A stretch of DNA of 64,000 nt, taken from assembly GCF_023242475.1 (NCBI RefSeq), contig NZ_JALJFG010000011.1, positions 79,786 to 143,785 on the forward strand, in the 5' to 3' direction. Position 1 is the first letter of the stretch. Each line of letters starts with the position of its first letter. The position numbers were made by a program, and so were the translations under genes. This stretch comes from Pseudomonas sp. MWU15-20650 (GTDB lineage: Bacteria > Pseudomonadota > Gammaproteobacteria > Pseudomonadales > Pseudomonadaceae). Positions 1 to 8,399 of the stretch are shown piece after piece. The notes under the pieces were generated by a model. The model saw only the letters and a program-made list of their open reading frames with translations. It was not told the origin of the DNA and did not search any database.

Positions 1-2
1 GT

Positions 3-3000
3 TTTTATGAACGGCCCGATGACGCGGTGCCGCACACCCCATCTTTCTTCGAATGGCATGATAAGGCACGTGCCGACACCTCCCTCAAGGCGGCTCGTGA
101 TCGTGACCGTGCCTGGTGGCGGGAGCGTCTGGCTGAGGTTGCGCCGGCACCGACCTTGCCCTTTCTTGAACACTCGGCAGGCCCGGCCCAAAGCCATCGC
201 TTGACGACCTGGCTCAGTCCGGCCGAGCGCCAGGCGTTGCAGCATCTGGCGCGCGAACGTCGGATGACGCTGTCGACCTTGATGATGGGGCTCTTTGCAG
301 CGGTGCTCGGGGCCAAGACCGGGGACCGGGCTTTTCGCCTGAATGTACCGACGTTCTGGCGTCAGCCATTGGTGGATGAGGTCGACAGAGTGGTTGGCGA
401 TTTTGCCAATGTGTTGATTCTTGATGTGGATACCGAGTCGGCCCGCACGCCGGCTGCGCTGTGCGAGCAGCTGGCAAAAAAGATGGTCCGCCTGCTTGAA
501 CATTGCGCTTACCCTGGGGTGAACGTGATGCGCGATCTTTCCCGTCATCAGGGTTCACCGCAACTGGCACCGCTGGTGTTTACCGCTGCACTGGACATGC
601 CGGGTGGCGACCTGTTTTCGGACCGTGTGCGGCGTGTGTTCGGCCCGATGACCTGGGTCATTTCCCAAGGCCCTCAGGTGGCGCTCGATGCACAGATAGC
701 CTGCGCCGATGGCGGTATCCTGATCAATTGGGACATCCGCCTGGATGCCCTGCCGTTGGCGTGGGTTTCTGAGTTCTTCGACCGCTTCGTGGCGATCACG
801 CGCGAGGTGGCAGCCAATGCCGCTGCGCTTGATCAACCAATCAGCGCCAGCACCTCAAGCCGCACGCTGGCTCAGCAACCCTTGTCTGCCTTGCAGCAGG
901 CTTACCTGCTGGGCCGTGGCACGCAGGTGCCCTTGGGCGGTGTGGCGATGCAGGAGTTCCGGGAATATCACGGGCGCATCGCCCCAGCCTTGTTGCGAAG
1001 CCGCCTGGCCGCGATGGTCCAGCGCCATGCCAGCCTGCGCACACGGATCGATGCGCACAATCTTGTGTCTTGCGTCAGCGAAGAGGCCCGAGTCAACCTG
1101 CACGAGGTCGATCTTACGACGCTGTCACTGGCGGCGGCGCTGACCCATATCGACGAACGCCGCGAAGCTTATGCCCACGGGATCTTCGAGCTCGACCGTT
1201 CGCCCTGGGACGTGACGGTATTCCACCTGCCCGACGGTCTGTTGACGGTCTTCGTGCGTCTGGATGCATTGATTCTCGACGGACGCTCTATTGCTGCGTT
1301 GCTGGTCGAGTTGTTCGACGGTGTAGTCGACGACGAGTCCGTTGGCGAGCTGGCGTCGGTGCCGACAGACCTGGCCGAGCAGCGCAAGGTCGATGCTGTG
1401 TATTGGAAAACCAAGCTCGCAGCGGTGAGCGGCGTGCCACGCCTGCCCTGGCGCGTGCCGCTGGACCAGGTGCGTGCCTCGCGCTATGAACGCCAGAGCC
1501 GGCAAGTGCCCATGGTGCAGTTCAAGGCATTCTGCAAACTGGGCGCCCGGCAGCGCTTGTTCAAGAATTCGGCGTTGATGGCGCTGGTGCTCGAAGTGCT
1601 TTCACACTGGGTCGAGGAGGGCGGGCTGTGCGTGGCCGTGCCGGTTGCCCCGCAAACAGGCGGCGCCTTTGCCAACCGTTCGAGCTTTATCGCGATCAAC
1701 CGATGCGATGCGCCGAGCACCTTTGCCGAGCGCGCGGCGAAACTGCAAGTGGATGTGCTAGAGGGGCTGCAGCACTTGGCCTTCTCGGGTGTGGACCTCG
1801 CCCGGCTGCTGTTCGAGTCCCACGGTCCCGGGCCGGTGCTGCCGGTGGTCATCACCAATGGGTTCTCCTGGCCGGTATCGGCGGCAGACAGCCCCATGCG
1901 CCCGCAGGGCGGGCTGACCCAGACGCCCCAGGTGGCCATGGATATTCGTTTCTCGGCCAACGCCGAGGGCGCGCTGGTGCTGGATATCGACTATGCACGC
2001 GAGGTGCTGGACCCCGCGCTGATCCGCGATATTCTGGATGCCCTTGAAAAGGCCATCCACCAGGTTGCAACCACCGGCGTGTTCGCCGTCGATGCCGCCG
2101 CGATGATCGACACCCATCATTATCGCCTCAATAGCCCGGCCACTGAGGCATGCCAGGAAGGCTTCCTGGCGCACATCGCCCGGCACATTTTTAACCCCGC
2201 CAACCAGCGCATTGCGCTGATCAGCGGCGAACGGCAAATCAGTTATGCCGAACTGGGTGAGGGTGTGTCCCGTGTCATCGCGGCATTGAGGGCGCGCGGC
2301 ATTGCTCAGGGCCACGTGGTCGCCATCTGCCTGCCACGTAGCCCTGAGCACACCCTGGTGACGCTGGCGTGTGCGTTGACGGGCGTGATCTGGGTGCCCA
2401 TCGACGCCTCGGCGCCGGGCGAGCGTCGCGCGTATCTGCTGGATAACTGCCGCCCTGATCTGGTGGTGGTCAGCCACGGAGAAGGGGGCGCGCACCCGCA
2501 GGCGACGCCCGATGAGCTGTTGGCTGGGCCGGCAGCCTGCCCGCCAACGCTGGATGATCGCTCCTTGAGCGAAGCGCCGGCGTATTACCTCTACACCTCG
2601 GGCACCACCGGCAAGCCAAAATGTGTGGTCCTGTGCAACCGCGCCACGGCCAATGTCATCGGCAGCACCCTGGCGCACTGGGGTGTGCAAGAGACCGATG
2701 TATTCATGTCGGTGACCCCGTTGCACCACGATATGTCGGTGTTCGACGTATTCGGTTGCCTCACCGCAGGCGCCACACTGGTGTTGCCAGGTGCTGGCGA
2801 AGAAAAGGACGCAGTGCGCTGGAACCAGCTGATTGCCAGGCACCACGTGACGTTGTGGTGTTCCGTGCCTGCCATTCTTGAAATGCTCCTCTCTTGCCGT
2901 GGCACCCATGGCCTGGACAGCCTGCGTCTGATTGCCCAAGGCGGCGACTACATCAAGCCGGGGGTGATCGCCGAGTTGCGCGCGCTGCTGCCATCCGCTC

Positions 3001-3911
3001 GCCTGGTTTCCCTGGGAGGGCCGACCGAGACCACCATCTGGAGTATCTGGCACGACATCGGTCCACAGGATCAGGCGCACATTCCGTACGGACGACCTTT
3101 GCCAGGTAATCGCTACTTTGTGCTTGACCCCCAAGGGTGTCACTGCCCAGCGGGCGTCGTCGGCCGAATTCACACAGCCGGCGTCAACCTGGCACTGGGG
3201 TACCTGGAAAACGGCGAGCTGGCACAGAGCGAATTCATCACGGTCACGGATGAGCATGGCCAGCCTGTTCGTGCGTTTCGTACCGGTGATTGTGGACGCT
3301 ATCGCCGCGACGGCACGTTGCTCTTCGACAGCCGCGTCAATGGCTACGTGAAGGTGCGGGGCGTGCGAGTTTCGCTGCCGGACATCGAGATCGAGCTGAT
3401 CAAGCATCCTGGCGTCAGGCACGTGTTGGTCGTGGACTATGGCGAGCAGCGCGAGGGTGAGGTCAGCATCGGTGCGTTGTATGTCGCGGCCGCGGACGCC
3501 GCGCCGCTGACGGCCACCGTATTGCGCCACTTTGCCCGCGAGCATCTGCCGCAGTCCCATGTCCCCACACGGTTTTTGAACGTCGATGAATTGCCGCTTT
3601 CGCAAAACGGCAAGCCCGATCGTCAGCGCGCCCGCAGCCTGCTGCTGGAACCCCTCGAGGACGAACTCCAGGCTGCGTCGGCGCCGCCTAACAAAGTCCT
3701 GGCGATCTACCTCAGCGTGCTGGGCCGCGTGCCAGACGACGCCGCGGATGCTGCCGTGGATTTCATCAGCCTGGGGTTGCGCCCTCAGCATTTGAAAGCC
3801 ATTGCCGCGCGGTTTCAGGAGGAGCTTTCGGTGGTGCTTTCACCCGGGCAACTACTACGTTGCCGTAACGCACAAGACGTTGAACACCTGCTCGCCACCT
3901 TGGCGGCATGA
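3..3911 (+). CDS. Siderophore NRPS, (Cy)-Cy-A-degenerate carrier, 5' end outside window
   Basis: The frame is open from base 3, so the protein starts left of the window. Residue numbers count from the GTG at 27. Residues 1-280 are the C-terminal half of a cyclisation (Cy) domain, with VVGDFANVL. Residues 283-690 are a second Cy domain with an intact DxxxxDxxS signature (DALILDGRS, about 413). The adenylation domain runs from about 705 to 1200: [17 protein letters not shown] (A3), GGPTETTIW (A5), FRTGDCGRY (A7), SQNGKPDR (A10). The last 75 residues look like a carrier domain, but the usual LGGHSL reads LGLRPQ, so the phosphopantetheine serine is replaced by proline. Tandem Cy domains condense and cyclise Cys, Ser or Thr onto an aryl acid to give a thiazoline or oxazoline. 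A dead carrier next to a live A domain recalls AngR of anguibactin synthesis. Substrate not certain. Confidence 0.93.
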   Translation, partial: FYERPDDAVPHTPSFFEWHDKARADTSLKAARDRDRAWWRERLAEVAPAPTLPFLEHSAGPAQSHRLTTWLSPAERQALQHLARERRMTLSTLMMGLFAAVLGAKTGDRAFRLNVPTFWRQPLVDEVDRVVGDFANVLILDVDTESARTPAALCEQLAKKMVRLLEHCAYPGVNVMRDLSRHQGSPQLAPLVFTAALDMPGGDLFSDRVRRVFGPMTWVISQGPQVALDAQIACADGGILINWDIRLDALPLAWVSEFFDRFVAITREVAANAAALDQPISASTSSRTLAQQPLSALQQAYLLGRGTQVPLGGVAMQEFREYHGRIAPALLRSRLAAMVQRHASLRTRIDAHNLVSCVSEEARVNLHEVDLTTLSLAAALTHIDERREAYAHGIFELDRSPWDVTVFHLPDGLLTVFVRLDALILDGRSIAALLVELFDGVVDDESVGELASVPTDLAEQRKVDAVYWKTKLAAVSGVPRLPWRVPLDQVRASRYERQSRQVPMVQFKAFCKLGARQRLFKNSALMALVLEVLSHWVEEGGLCVAVPVAPQTGGAFANRSSFIAINRCDAPSTFAERAAKLQVDVLEGLQHLAFSGVDLARLLFESHGPGPVLPVVITNGFSWPVSAADSPMRPQGGLTQTPQVAMDIRFSANAEGALVLDIDYAREVLDPALIRDILDALEKAIHQVATTGVFAVDAAAMIDTHHYRLNSPATEACQEGFLAHIARHIFNPANQRIALISGERQISYAELGEGVSRVIAALRARGIAQGHVVAICLPRSPEHTLVTLACALTGVIWVPIDASAPGERRAYLLDNCRPDLVVVSHGEGGAHPQATPDELLAGPAACPPTLDDRSLSEAPAYYLYTSGTTGKPKCVVLCNRATANVIGSTLAHWGVQETDVFMSVTPLHHDMSVFDVFGCLTAGATLVLPGAGEEKDAVRWNQLIARHHVTLWCSVPAILEMLLSCRGTHGLDSLRLIAQGGDYIKPGVIAELRALLPSARLVSLGGPTETTIWSIWHDIGPQDQAHIPYGRPLPGNRYFVLDPQGCHCPAGVVGRIHTAGVNLALGYLENGELAQSEFITVTDEHGQPVRAFRTGDCGRYRRDGTLLFDSRVNGYVKVRGVRVSLPDIEIELIKHPGVRHVLVVDYGEQREGEVSIGALYVAAADAAPLTATVLRHFAREHLPQSHVPTRFLNVDELPLSQNGKPDRQRARSLLLEPLEDELQAASAPPNKVLAIYLSVLGRVPDDAADAAVDFISLGLRPQHLKAIAARFQEELSVVLSPGQLLRCRNAQDVEHLLATLAA

Positions 3912-3929
3912 GTACAAATAAAGCGAGAG

Positions 3930-3948
3930 GGGCGCCTGCACGGCGCCC
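3930..3948. other. Intercistronic hairpin between NRPS and N-monooxygenase
   Basis: GGGCGCC and GGCGCCC are perfect 7-bp arms around a 5-nt loop (TGCAC). No T-run follows, so it is not an obvious intrinsic terminator. It could stabilise or process the mRNA between the two biosynthetic genes, which lie 76 nt apart. Confidence 0.5.
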
Positions 3949-3987
3949 ACGCATAACCCCACAGCAGTACCCAGGGAGACGGATTGG

Positions 3988-5307
3988 ATGAAGGATTTAC
4001 CCACTGTAGATATCGCCGGTGTTGGCATCGGGCCTTTTAACCTGGGGCTCGCCGCGTTGTTGTCCAAACACCCCGATATCACCAGCATTTTCCTGGATCG
4101 CAAGGCGGAATTTCGTTGGCACGAAGGGCTGCTATTGCCCGGGACCACGTTGCAAGTGCCGTTCCTGGCCGACCTGGTCACGATGGCCGATCCCACCCAC
4201 GAATTGAGCTATTTGAACTACTTGCACCAGCACGACCGCCTGTACCCGTTCTACTACTACGAAAACTTCCAGGTGCCACGCCGCGAGTACGACCATTACT
4301 GTCGGTGGGCATCGCAACAGTTGCCTACGTGTCACTTTGGCGAAGACATTTGTGATGTAACCTATGAGGCGGGGGCGGGGCGGTTCCTGATTGAAAGCCA
4401 GTCCGTGTCAGGTTTCAAACGGCACTACACCAGCCGTAACCTGGCGGTGGGGGTGGGGACGACACCGCTGTTGCCCCAGTGGGCGCAGGTGAAAAGTACC
4501 GCGCCGATCATGCATTCAGCCGAGTTTGGCAAGCGCCAGGAGCAATTGGCGAAATGCCGGCGTGTCACCGTGATTGGCTCCGGCCAAAGTGCGGCCGAGT
4601 GCGTACTGGCGTTGTTCAGCGAACTGAAGCCCGAACGCATCGCGGCGGGCGCTTCGATTCGCTGGATCACCCGTTCACCAGGCTTCCATCCCATGGAGTA
4701 TTCGAAACTGGGGCAGGAATGCTTTACGCCGTCCTACATGGAGTACTTCCACAGCCTTCCACGGGAGCGTCGCCGCGAAGTCGTGGCCAAGCAAGGGTTG
4801 CTGTACAAAGGCATCAGTTTTTCGACCATCGGCGACATTTACGACCTGATCTATGAGCGTTCGATCGGCGGCAGCGACCCCGGCCTGACCCTGCTGTCGA
4901 ACTGTGAAGTGGAGACGGTCGACGACATCGACGGTACGTTGCACATCGCCTATCGACACCGCGAGTTGGATCGGTCCAGCAGCCTGGAAGCCGATGCGAT
5001 TGTGGCGGCCACCGGCTACGGGCATGCCTGGCCACAGTGGTTTGAGCGGCTCAAGGGCACGGTGCTAGAGACTGATGAGTACGGCGACTGTATTGTCGAA
5101 GACGACTTTACCGCGCGCCGTTGTGACGAGGGGGCAGGGCGCATTTTTGTGCAGAACGCGGAGATCTTCCAGCATGGTGTGGGCTCGCCGGACCTGGGCA
5201 TTGCGGCGATTCGCAACGCGACCATTGCCAACCAACTGCTCGGCCGCCAGCACTACCGCCTGCCCAAGCGGTCATCGTTCCAGCGCTACGGCATGCACGA
5301 GGATTGA
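3988..5307 (+). CDS. Flavin N-monooxygenase, probable histamine/amine N-hydroxylase of siderophore synthesis
   Basis: A 439-aa protein of the lysine/ornithine N-hydroxylase family (IucD, PvdA, AlcA), which hydroxylates a primary amine using FAD, NADPH and O2. Visible are the N-terminal FAD motif GVGIGPFNLGLAALL (residues 10-24), the NADPH motif GSGQSAAEC (about 196) and the C-terminal ATGYGH. GGGAGACGG lies 10 nt before the ATG. It sits 76 nt after the NRPS and converges with the second NRPS gene. The carrier-condensation protein and BauDCEBA-type uptake genes nearby make N-hydroxyhistamine (as made by BasC, AngU or PmsB) the most likely product. Ornithine, lysine or a diamine as substrate cannot be excluded from sequence alone. 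Confidence 0.88.
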   Translation: MKDLPTVDIAGVGIGPFNLGLAALLSKHPDITSIFLDRKAEFRWHEGLLLPGTTLQVPFLADLVTMADPTHELSYLNYLHQHDRLYPFYYYENFQVPRREYDHYCRWASQQLPTCHFGEDICDVTYEAGAGRFLIESQSVSGFKRHYTSRNLAVGVGTTPLLPQWAQVKSTAPIMHSAEFGKRQEQLAKCRRVTVIGSGQSAAECVLALFSELKPERIAAGASIRWITRSPGFHPMEYSKLGQECFTPSYMEYFHSLPRERRREVVAKQGLLYKGISFSTIGDIYDLIYERSIGGSDPGLTLLSNCEVETVDDIDGTLHIAYRHRELDRSSSLEADAIVAATGYGHAWPQWFERLKGTVLETDEYGDCIVEDDFTARRCDEGAGRIFVQNAEIFQHGVGSPDLGIAAIRNATIANQLLGRQHYRLPKRSSFQRYGMHED

Positions 5308-5320
5308 CACCTGACAGGCC

Positions 5321-5355
5321 GGGCCTTGGCAAAGCCGAACGCTTTGACAAGGCCC
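5321..5355. terminator. Hairpin between converging siderophore genes
   Basis: GGGCCTTGGCAAAGC pairs with GCTTTGACAAGGCCC across a CGAAC loop, 15 bp with one G/A mismatch. It lies in the 58-bp gap between the stops of the monooxygenase (+) and the T-C NRPS (-), so it can serve both directions. T-tracts are weak on either strand. Confidence 0.6.
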
Positions 5356-5365
5356 TGCGCGAGGG

Positions 5366-7507
5366 TCAGATGCGGATGTGGTCCAGGGCGATGGCATCGG
5401 CCCCCGGTGTCGAAAACAGCGCGAACATCTGCTCGATCATTGCGCTCATGCGCGCCATCTGTTCTGCACTGTAGCGGTCCGAGCGGTACGTGATCACCAG
5501 GCGTAGCGCGCGGTTGCCATCGATCATGTTTTCCATGATTTCGAATTGAATACCGAACATCGACTGGTTCTTGTCCGGGTCAATCTGGCGGTAACGGATG
5601 GCTCCGGTATCGGGGGTGTGCAAGGCACCATTCAAGGCGTTATTGGCATGAATCTGGATGTACACGTCGAACAGCAGGCCGTCGGCCGGTGTCATGCCCA
5701 GTGCCTGTTGAATCTGCTCCATCGGCACGTCGGCGTAGGCCATGGAGTCGTTGATCAGGCGGCTGACGCTTTCAATCATTGCGCCAACTGCCTGCTGCGG
5801 GTCGAATTGCACACGATGCGCCACCATCGTGGTGAAGTAACCAACCGTGTCGTAATACGCAGGGTCGGTTCGACCAGAGGCCGACGTACCAATCACCAGG
5901 TCTTTGAGGCCGGCGAGTTTATGCAGGGACAGCACGATCGCCGAATACACCACGCCAAACAGCGAGGCGTTGTTTTGTCGGGCGAAGGCATACAGGTGAT
6001 CGATGGTGTCTTGGGCAGGTTTGATTTCGAACCACTGTGCCTTCGTCGAGGCCTGCTCGGCCGGTTGGCCGGAGGCGGGCAGCGTCAGGCCGCGGGTTGC
6101 GTCACGCAGCATGTTCGTCCAGTAATCAAGGTGCTGCTGGTTGATGCCGGTGGCCTGTTGCCGCAGGGCGAACTCATGGAATGAAGGGGCCGGGCTTTTC
6201 CAGAGCGGCACTCTATCGGCCGCGCGGGCCAGGTACGCCTGGGCCAGCTCTTCCATCATGACGTTCAGTGACCATTCATCAATTGCCATGTGATGCACGA
6301 GCAGCGACAGGGTCTGACGCTGGCGTTGCGCGTCTTCAATAAAGCGAACCCTGAGGGGCAGTTCACGGGTCAGGTCGAACTGATACGCAGCTTCGCTTTG
6401 CAGGGTTGCGCCCCGGCTTTCATGGCTTGGCCAGAACCACTTGTAACGGGACAACTGCGAGGCCGGCACGATCTGCTGGTACGCCTCATTACCGTCGAAG
6501 TGGAAGGTGCTGCGCAGGCTGGCGTGGCGCTCCAGCAGGTCATGGAACGCTTGCTCGAACAGCGCTTCATCGACCTTGTCGAGAAACTCCATGGCAAATG
6601 GCAGGTTGAAAATCGTACCGAACTCAAAGGCCGCATAAGCGCGCCCGAGTGAGGCTTGGGCCAGTGCGAAGGGGGCTGTCTGTACGTCGTGCGGCAAGGC
6701 GTCGCCAGTTGCTGGTGCATCGGCTTTAGCGATAAGCCGGGCGCGCGCGGCCAGGGCTGCTGCCGACGGTGCGCTGAAAAAATCATTGAACTGGACTTCG
6801 ATGCCATGGCTGCTCAACAGCTTGCCGATGATGCGGGTCGCGAGCAGGGAGTGGCCTCCAAAGTCGAAGAAGTCATCCGTCGCGGCCATGCCGGGTTCCG
6901 CGAGGGCCTGGCGGAACTCATTCAGGATAGTGGCGGTGATGGCGGGGTCATTCGCCTGGGCAATCGGTGCGCCAGCCGTTTCGCCATTGTCGGCCGGGCG
7001 ATGCAGCCAGGGTCGTGGGACATCACGGATGGGATGGCCGGTGTAGGTGGTCAGGGCCTGGCGGTAAAGGTCGTGCGCCTGGCAGGTGTGGTCGAGGATT
7101 TTATGCAGCATCAACGCCAGGATCGGCGCCTGCGTGGTTTGCACAATCAGCGCCTTGAACGGCGGCTGGCTCTGTGCGTCCCAGGGGGCCGCTTGCTCAG
7201 CTTGCAGATGGTCGCTGGCGTCGCCCGGCAAATGAATGCGTTCAACGCAGGATTGCCAGTCATTCGCCTGGAGTTTGTCGACCTCGCCGTCATCGTTGAA
7301 GGCGTAGCGAGTGTTCAGGTCGGGCAAGGATTCGATAACAGCCTGTAAGGCTGATTCCAGTCGTGAAAGGTCGATGTCCGTGTCGAGTTGCCAGGCGCTC
7401 AAATGCTTGAGCGTGCGCTCGGGATATTGCTGCTGCAAGAGCCAGATATTTTCTTCGTAATCGTTGGCAGATCGCTGCGATAACGTATCTGGAGTGAGTT
7501 CCATCAT
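5366..7507 (-). CDS. NRPS with degenerate N-lobe, carrier (T) and condensation (C) domains
   Basis: The protein is 713 aa from the ATG at 7507, preceded by GGCGGGA; a TTG start at 7528 is possible. Residues 1-160 resemble the N-lobe of a condensation domain, with LHKILDHT (about 132) where HHxxxDG is expected. The carrier domain has an intact FGGHSLLATRI (about 212), and residues 270-710 are a full C domain with HHMAIDEWS (about 405), Glu replacing the Gly of HHxxxDG. The size and T-C order match AngM of V. anguillarum and its acinetobactin counterpart. There the carrier receives the Cys or Thr that AngR-type A domains activate, and the C domain releases the chain onto N-hydroxyhistamine. The live carrier here probably replaces the dead one at the end of the neighbouring NRPS. 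Confidence 0.9.
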   Translation of the reverse strand: MMELTPDTLSQRSANDYEENIWLLQQQYPERTLKHLSAWQLDTDIDLSRLESALQAVIESLPDLNTRYAFNDDGEVDKLQANDWQSCVERIHLPGDASDHLQAEQAAPWDAQSQPPFKALIVQTTQAPILALMLHKILDHTCQAHDLYRQALTTYTGHPIRDVPRPWLHRPADNGETAGAPIAQANDPAITATILNEFRQALAEPGMAATDDFFDFGGHSLLATRIIGKLLSSHGIEVQFNDFFSAPSAAALAARARLIAKADAPATGDALPHDVQTAPFALAQASLGRAYAAFEFGTIFNLPFAMEFLDKVDEALFEQAFHDLLERHASLRSTFHFDGNEAYQQIVPASQLSRYKWFWPSHESRGATLQSEAAYQFDLTRELPLRVRFIEDAQRQRQTLSLLVHHMAIDEWSLNVMMEELAQAYLARAADRVPLWKSPAPSFHEFALRQQATGINQQHLDYWTNMLRDATRGLTLPASGQPAEQASTKAQWFEIKPAQDTIDHLYAFARQNNASLFGVVYSAIVLSLHKLAGLKDLVIGTSASGRTDPAYYDTVGYFTTMVAHRVQFDPQQAVGAMIESVSRLINDSMAYADVPMEQIQQALGMTPADGLLFDVYIQIHANNALNGALHTPDTGAIRYRQIDPDKNQSMFGIQFEIMENMIDGNRALRLVITYRSDRYSAEQMARMSAMIEQMFALFSTPGADAIALDHIRI

Positions 7508-7551
7508 GGAAATTTCCCGCCTTATCAAACTGAACAGTAAGAAGTAGAGGT

Positions 7552-7640
7552 GGCACCAAGTGCCGGCAGACCCATCCTCGGTCTGGTGTAACGCCTGGGA
7601 TCCCGGGCGTCAGAGGACGTGCAACGCAGGGCGCGTTGCA
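7552..7640. promoter_or_regulatory. Four tandem inverted repeats in the leader of the T-C NRPS gene
   Basis: Four palindromes follow one another: GGCAC/GTGCC (7552-7564), CAGACC/GGTCTG (7567-7585), a 20-bp near-palindrome around GGATCC (7591-7610), and TGCAACGC/GCGTTGCA (7620-7640). All would lie in the 5' leader if transcription of the minus-strand NRPS starts near the Fur-like site at 7666. None ends in a U-run. They could be protein-binding sites or a structured leader RNA. Confidence 0.5.
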
Positions 7641-7665
7641 GGGGCATTATTTACACCGTATGATC

Positions 7666-7684
7666 ACAAATAATAATCATACAT
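7666..7684. promoter_or_regulatory. Fur-box-like sequence between the NRPS and ECF sigma genes
   Basis: Aligned on its AATCAT core, this AT-rich 19-mer matches the Fur consensus GATAATGATAATCATTATC at 11 of 19 positions. It stands in the divergent promoter region of the NRPS (-) and the ECF sigma gene (+), as expected for iron repression. Assignment by eye only. Confidence 0.5.
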
Positions 7685-7736
7685 ATTCGCATTAGTCAAA
7701 AGCTGGTCGCGAGTGGAATTTCTCAGGAGAGGTGTT

Positions 7737-8255
7737 GTGAACAACGGAGCGTTCGCGTCCAAACAGCAATTTGAGCAGCTGTACGTCGACCATCACCGCT
7801 GGTTGTGCAGCCTGTTGCGTCGCAAGTTGGGCAACTCGGTCGATGCCGCGGACCTGGCCCATGACGTTTACCTCAACCTCATCAAAAAAGGCCAGGTGCC
7901 TTCCCATGAAGACTCGCGCTGCCACCTGACCCAAATCGCCAAAGGCATGGTGATCGACTTGTATCGCCGCCGTCGCCTGGAAGCCAGCCACCTGGAAGGG
8001 TTGATGCAACAGGCCGAGCCCCAGGTGCCGTCCGAAGAGATCCGCGCACTGGCCACCGAAGCCCTGGTGCAAATCGATGGCGCCCTGCACGCCAATCCTC
8101 CCAAGGCCCGTGAAGCCCTGTTGCTGTGCAAGCTGCACGGCATGGGCTACCGGGATATCGCCGCCGAATTGAAGGTGTCGGTGTCTTCCGTCGAAAAGTA
8201 CATCGCGGCGGGGCTTAGGGCCTGTCGCCCCTTCGTGTCGGCGGCCGGTCTGTGA
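7737..8255 (+). CDS. FecI-like ECF sigma factor (no FecR partner)
   Basis: A 172-aa protein from the GTG at 7737, which has AGGAGA 8 nt upstream; an in-frame GTG at 7713 would add 8 residues. Region 2 is FEQLYVDHHRWLCSLL through DAADLAHDVYLNL. Region 4 has MGYRDIAAELKVSVSSVEKY, a typical FecI-group helix-turn-helix. Such sigma factors direct RNA polymerase to siderophore genes. The gene is first in line with the exporter and uptake genes (145 nt to the next start) and has a Fur-like site upstream. No FecR anti-sigma gene follows, and the receptor of this locus lacks a signalling domain, so iron-starvation derepression by Fur is the simplest control. Confidence 0.9.
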   Translation: MNNGAFASKQQFEQLYVDHHRWLCSLLRRKLGNSVDAADLAHDVYLNLIKKGQVPSHEDSRCHLTQIAKGMVIDLYRRRRLEASHLEGLMQQAEPQVPSEEIRALATEALVQIDGALHANPPKAREALLLCKLHGMGYRDIAAELKVSVSSVEKYIAAGLRACRPFVSAAGL

Positions 8256-8399
8256 AACGGCAAACAGATTAATCGGTTGTTCGATTGAGGGTTTTGCCGC
8301 GGCGTTCGGAATACACAGTACGCACCGCGTAAAACGCTCGGACGCAAAGCAAGCCAGGCAGGCCGTAAGGCCACCGGCAGTGGTTATTCAGGAGAACTC

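Noticed and set aside
1758..3791. A 677-aa open frame on the minus strand opposite the first NRPS.
   Set aside because: It is a mirror frame of the high-GC NRPS coding strand, has no recognisable domain, and the plus-strand product has every NRPS motif.
8259..8394. GGACGCAAAGC (8340-8350) matches the core of the cyclic-di-GMP-I riboswitch, just before the first exporter gene, with a GAATA/TATTC pair (8309/8385) that could close a leader structure.
   Set aside because: The partner arm (GGGCAAACC type) is not at the right distance and the second receptor stem with its conserved tetraloop contact is not found. An 11-base match can occur by chance in a window of this size.
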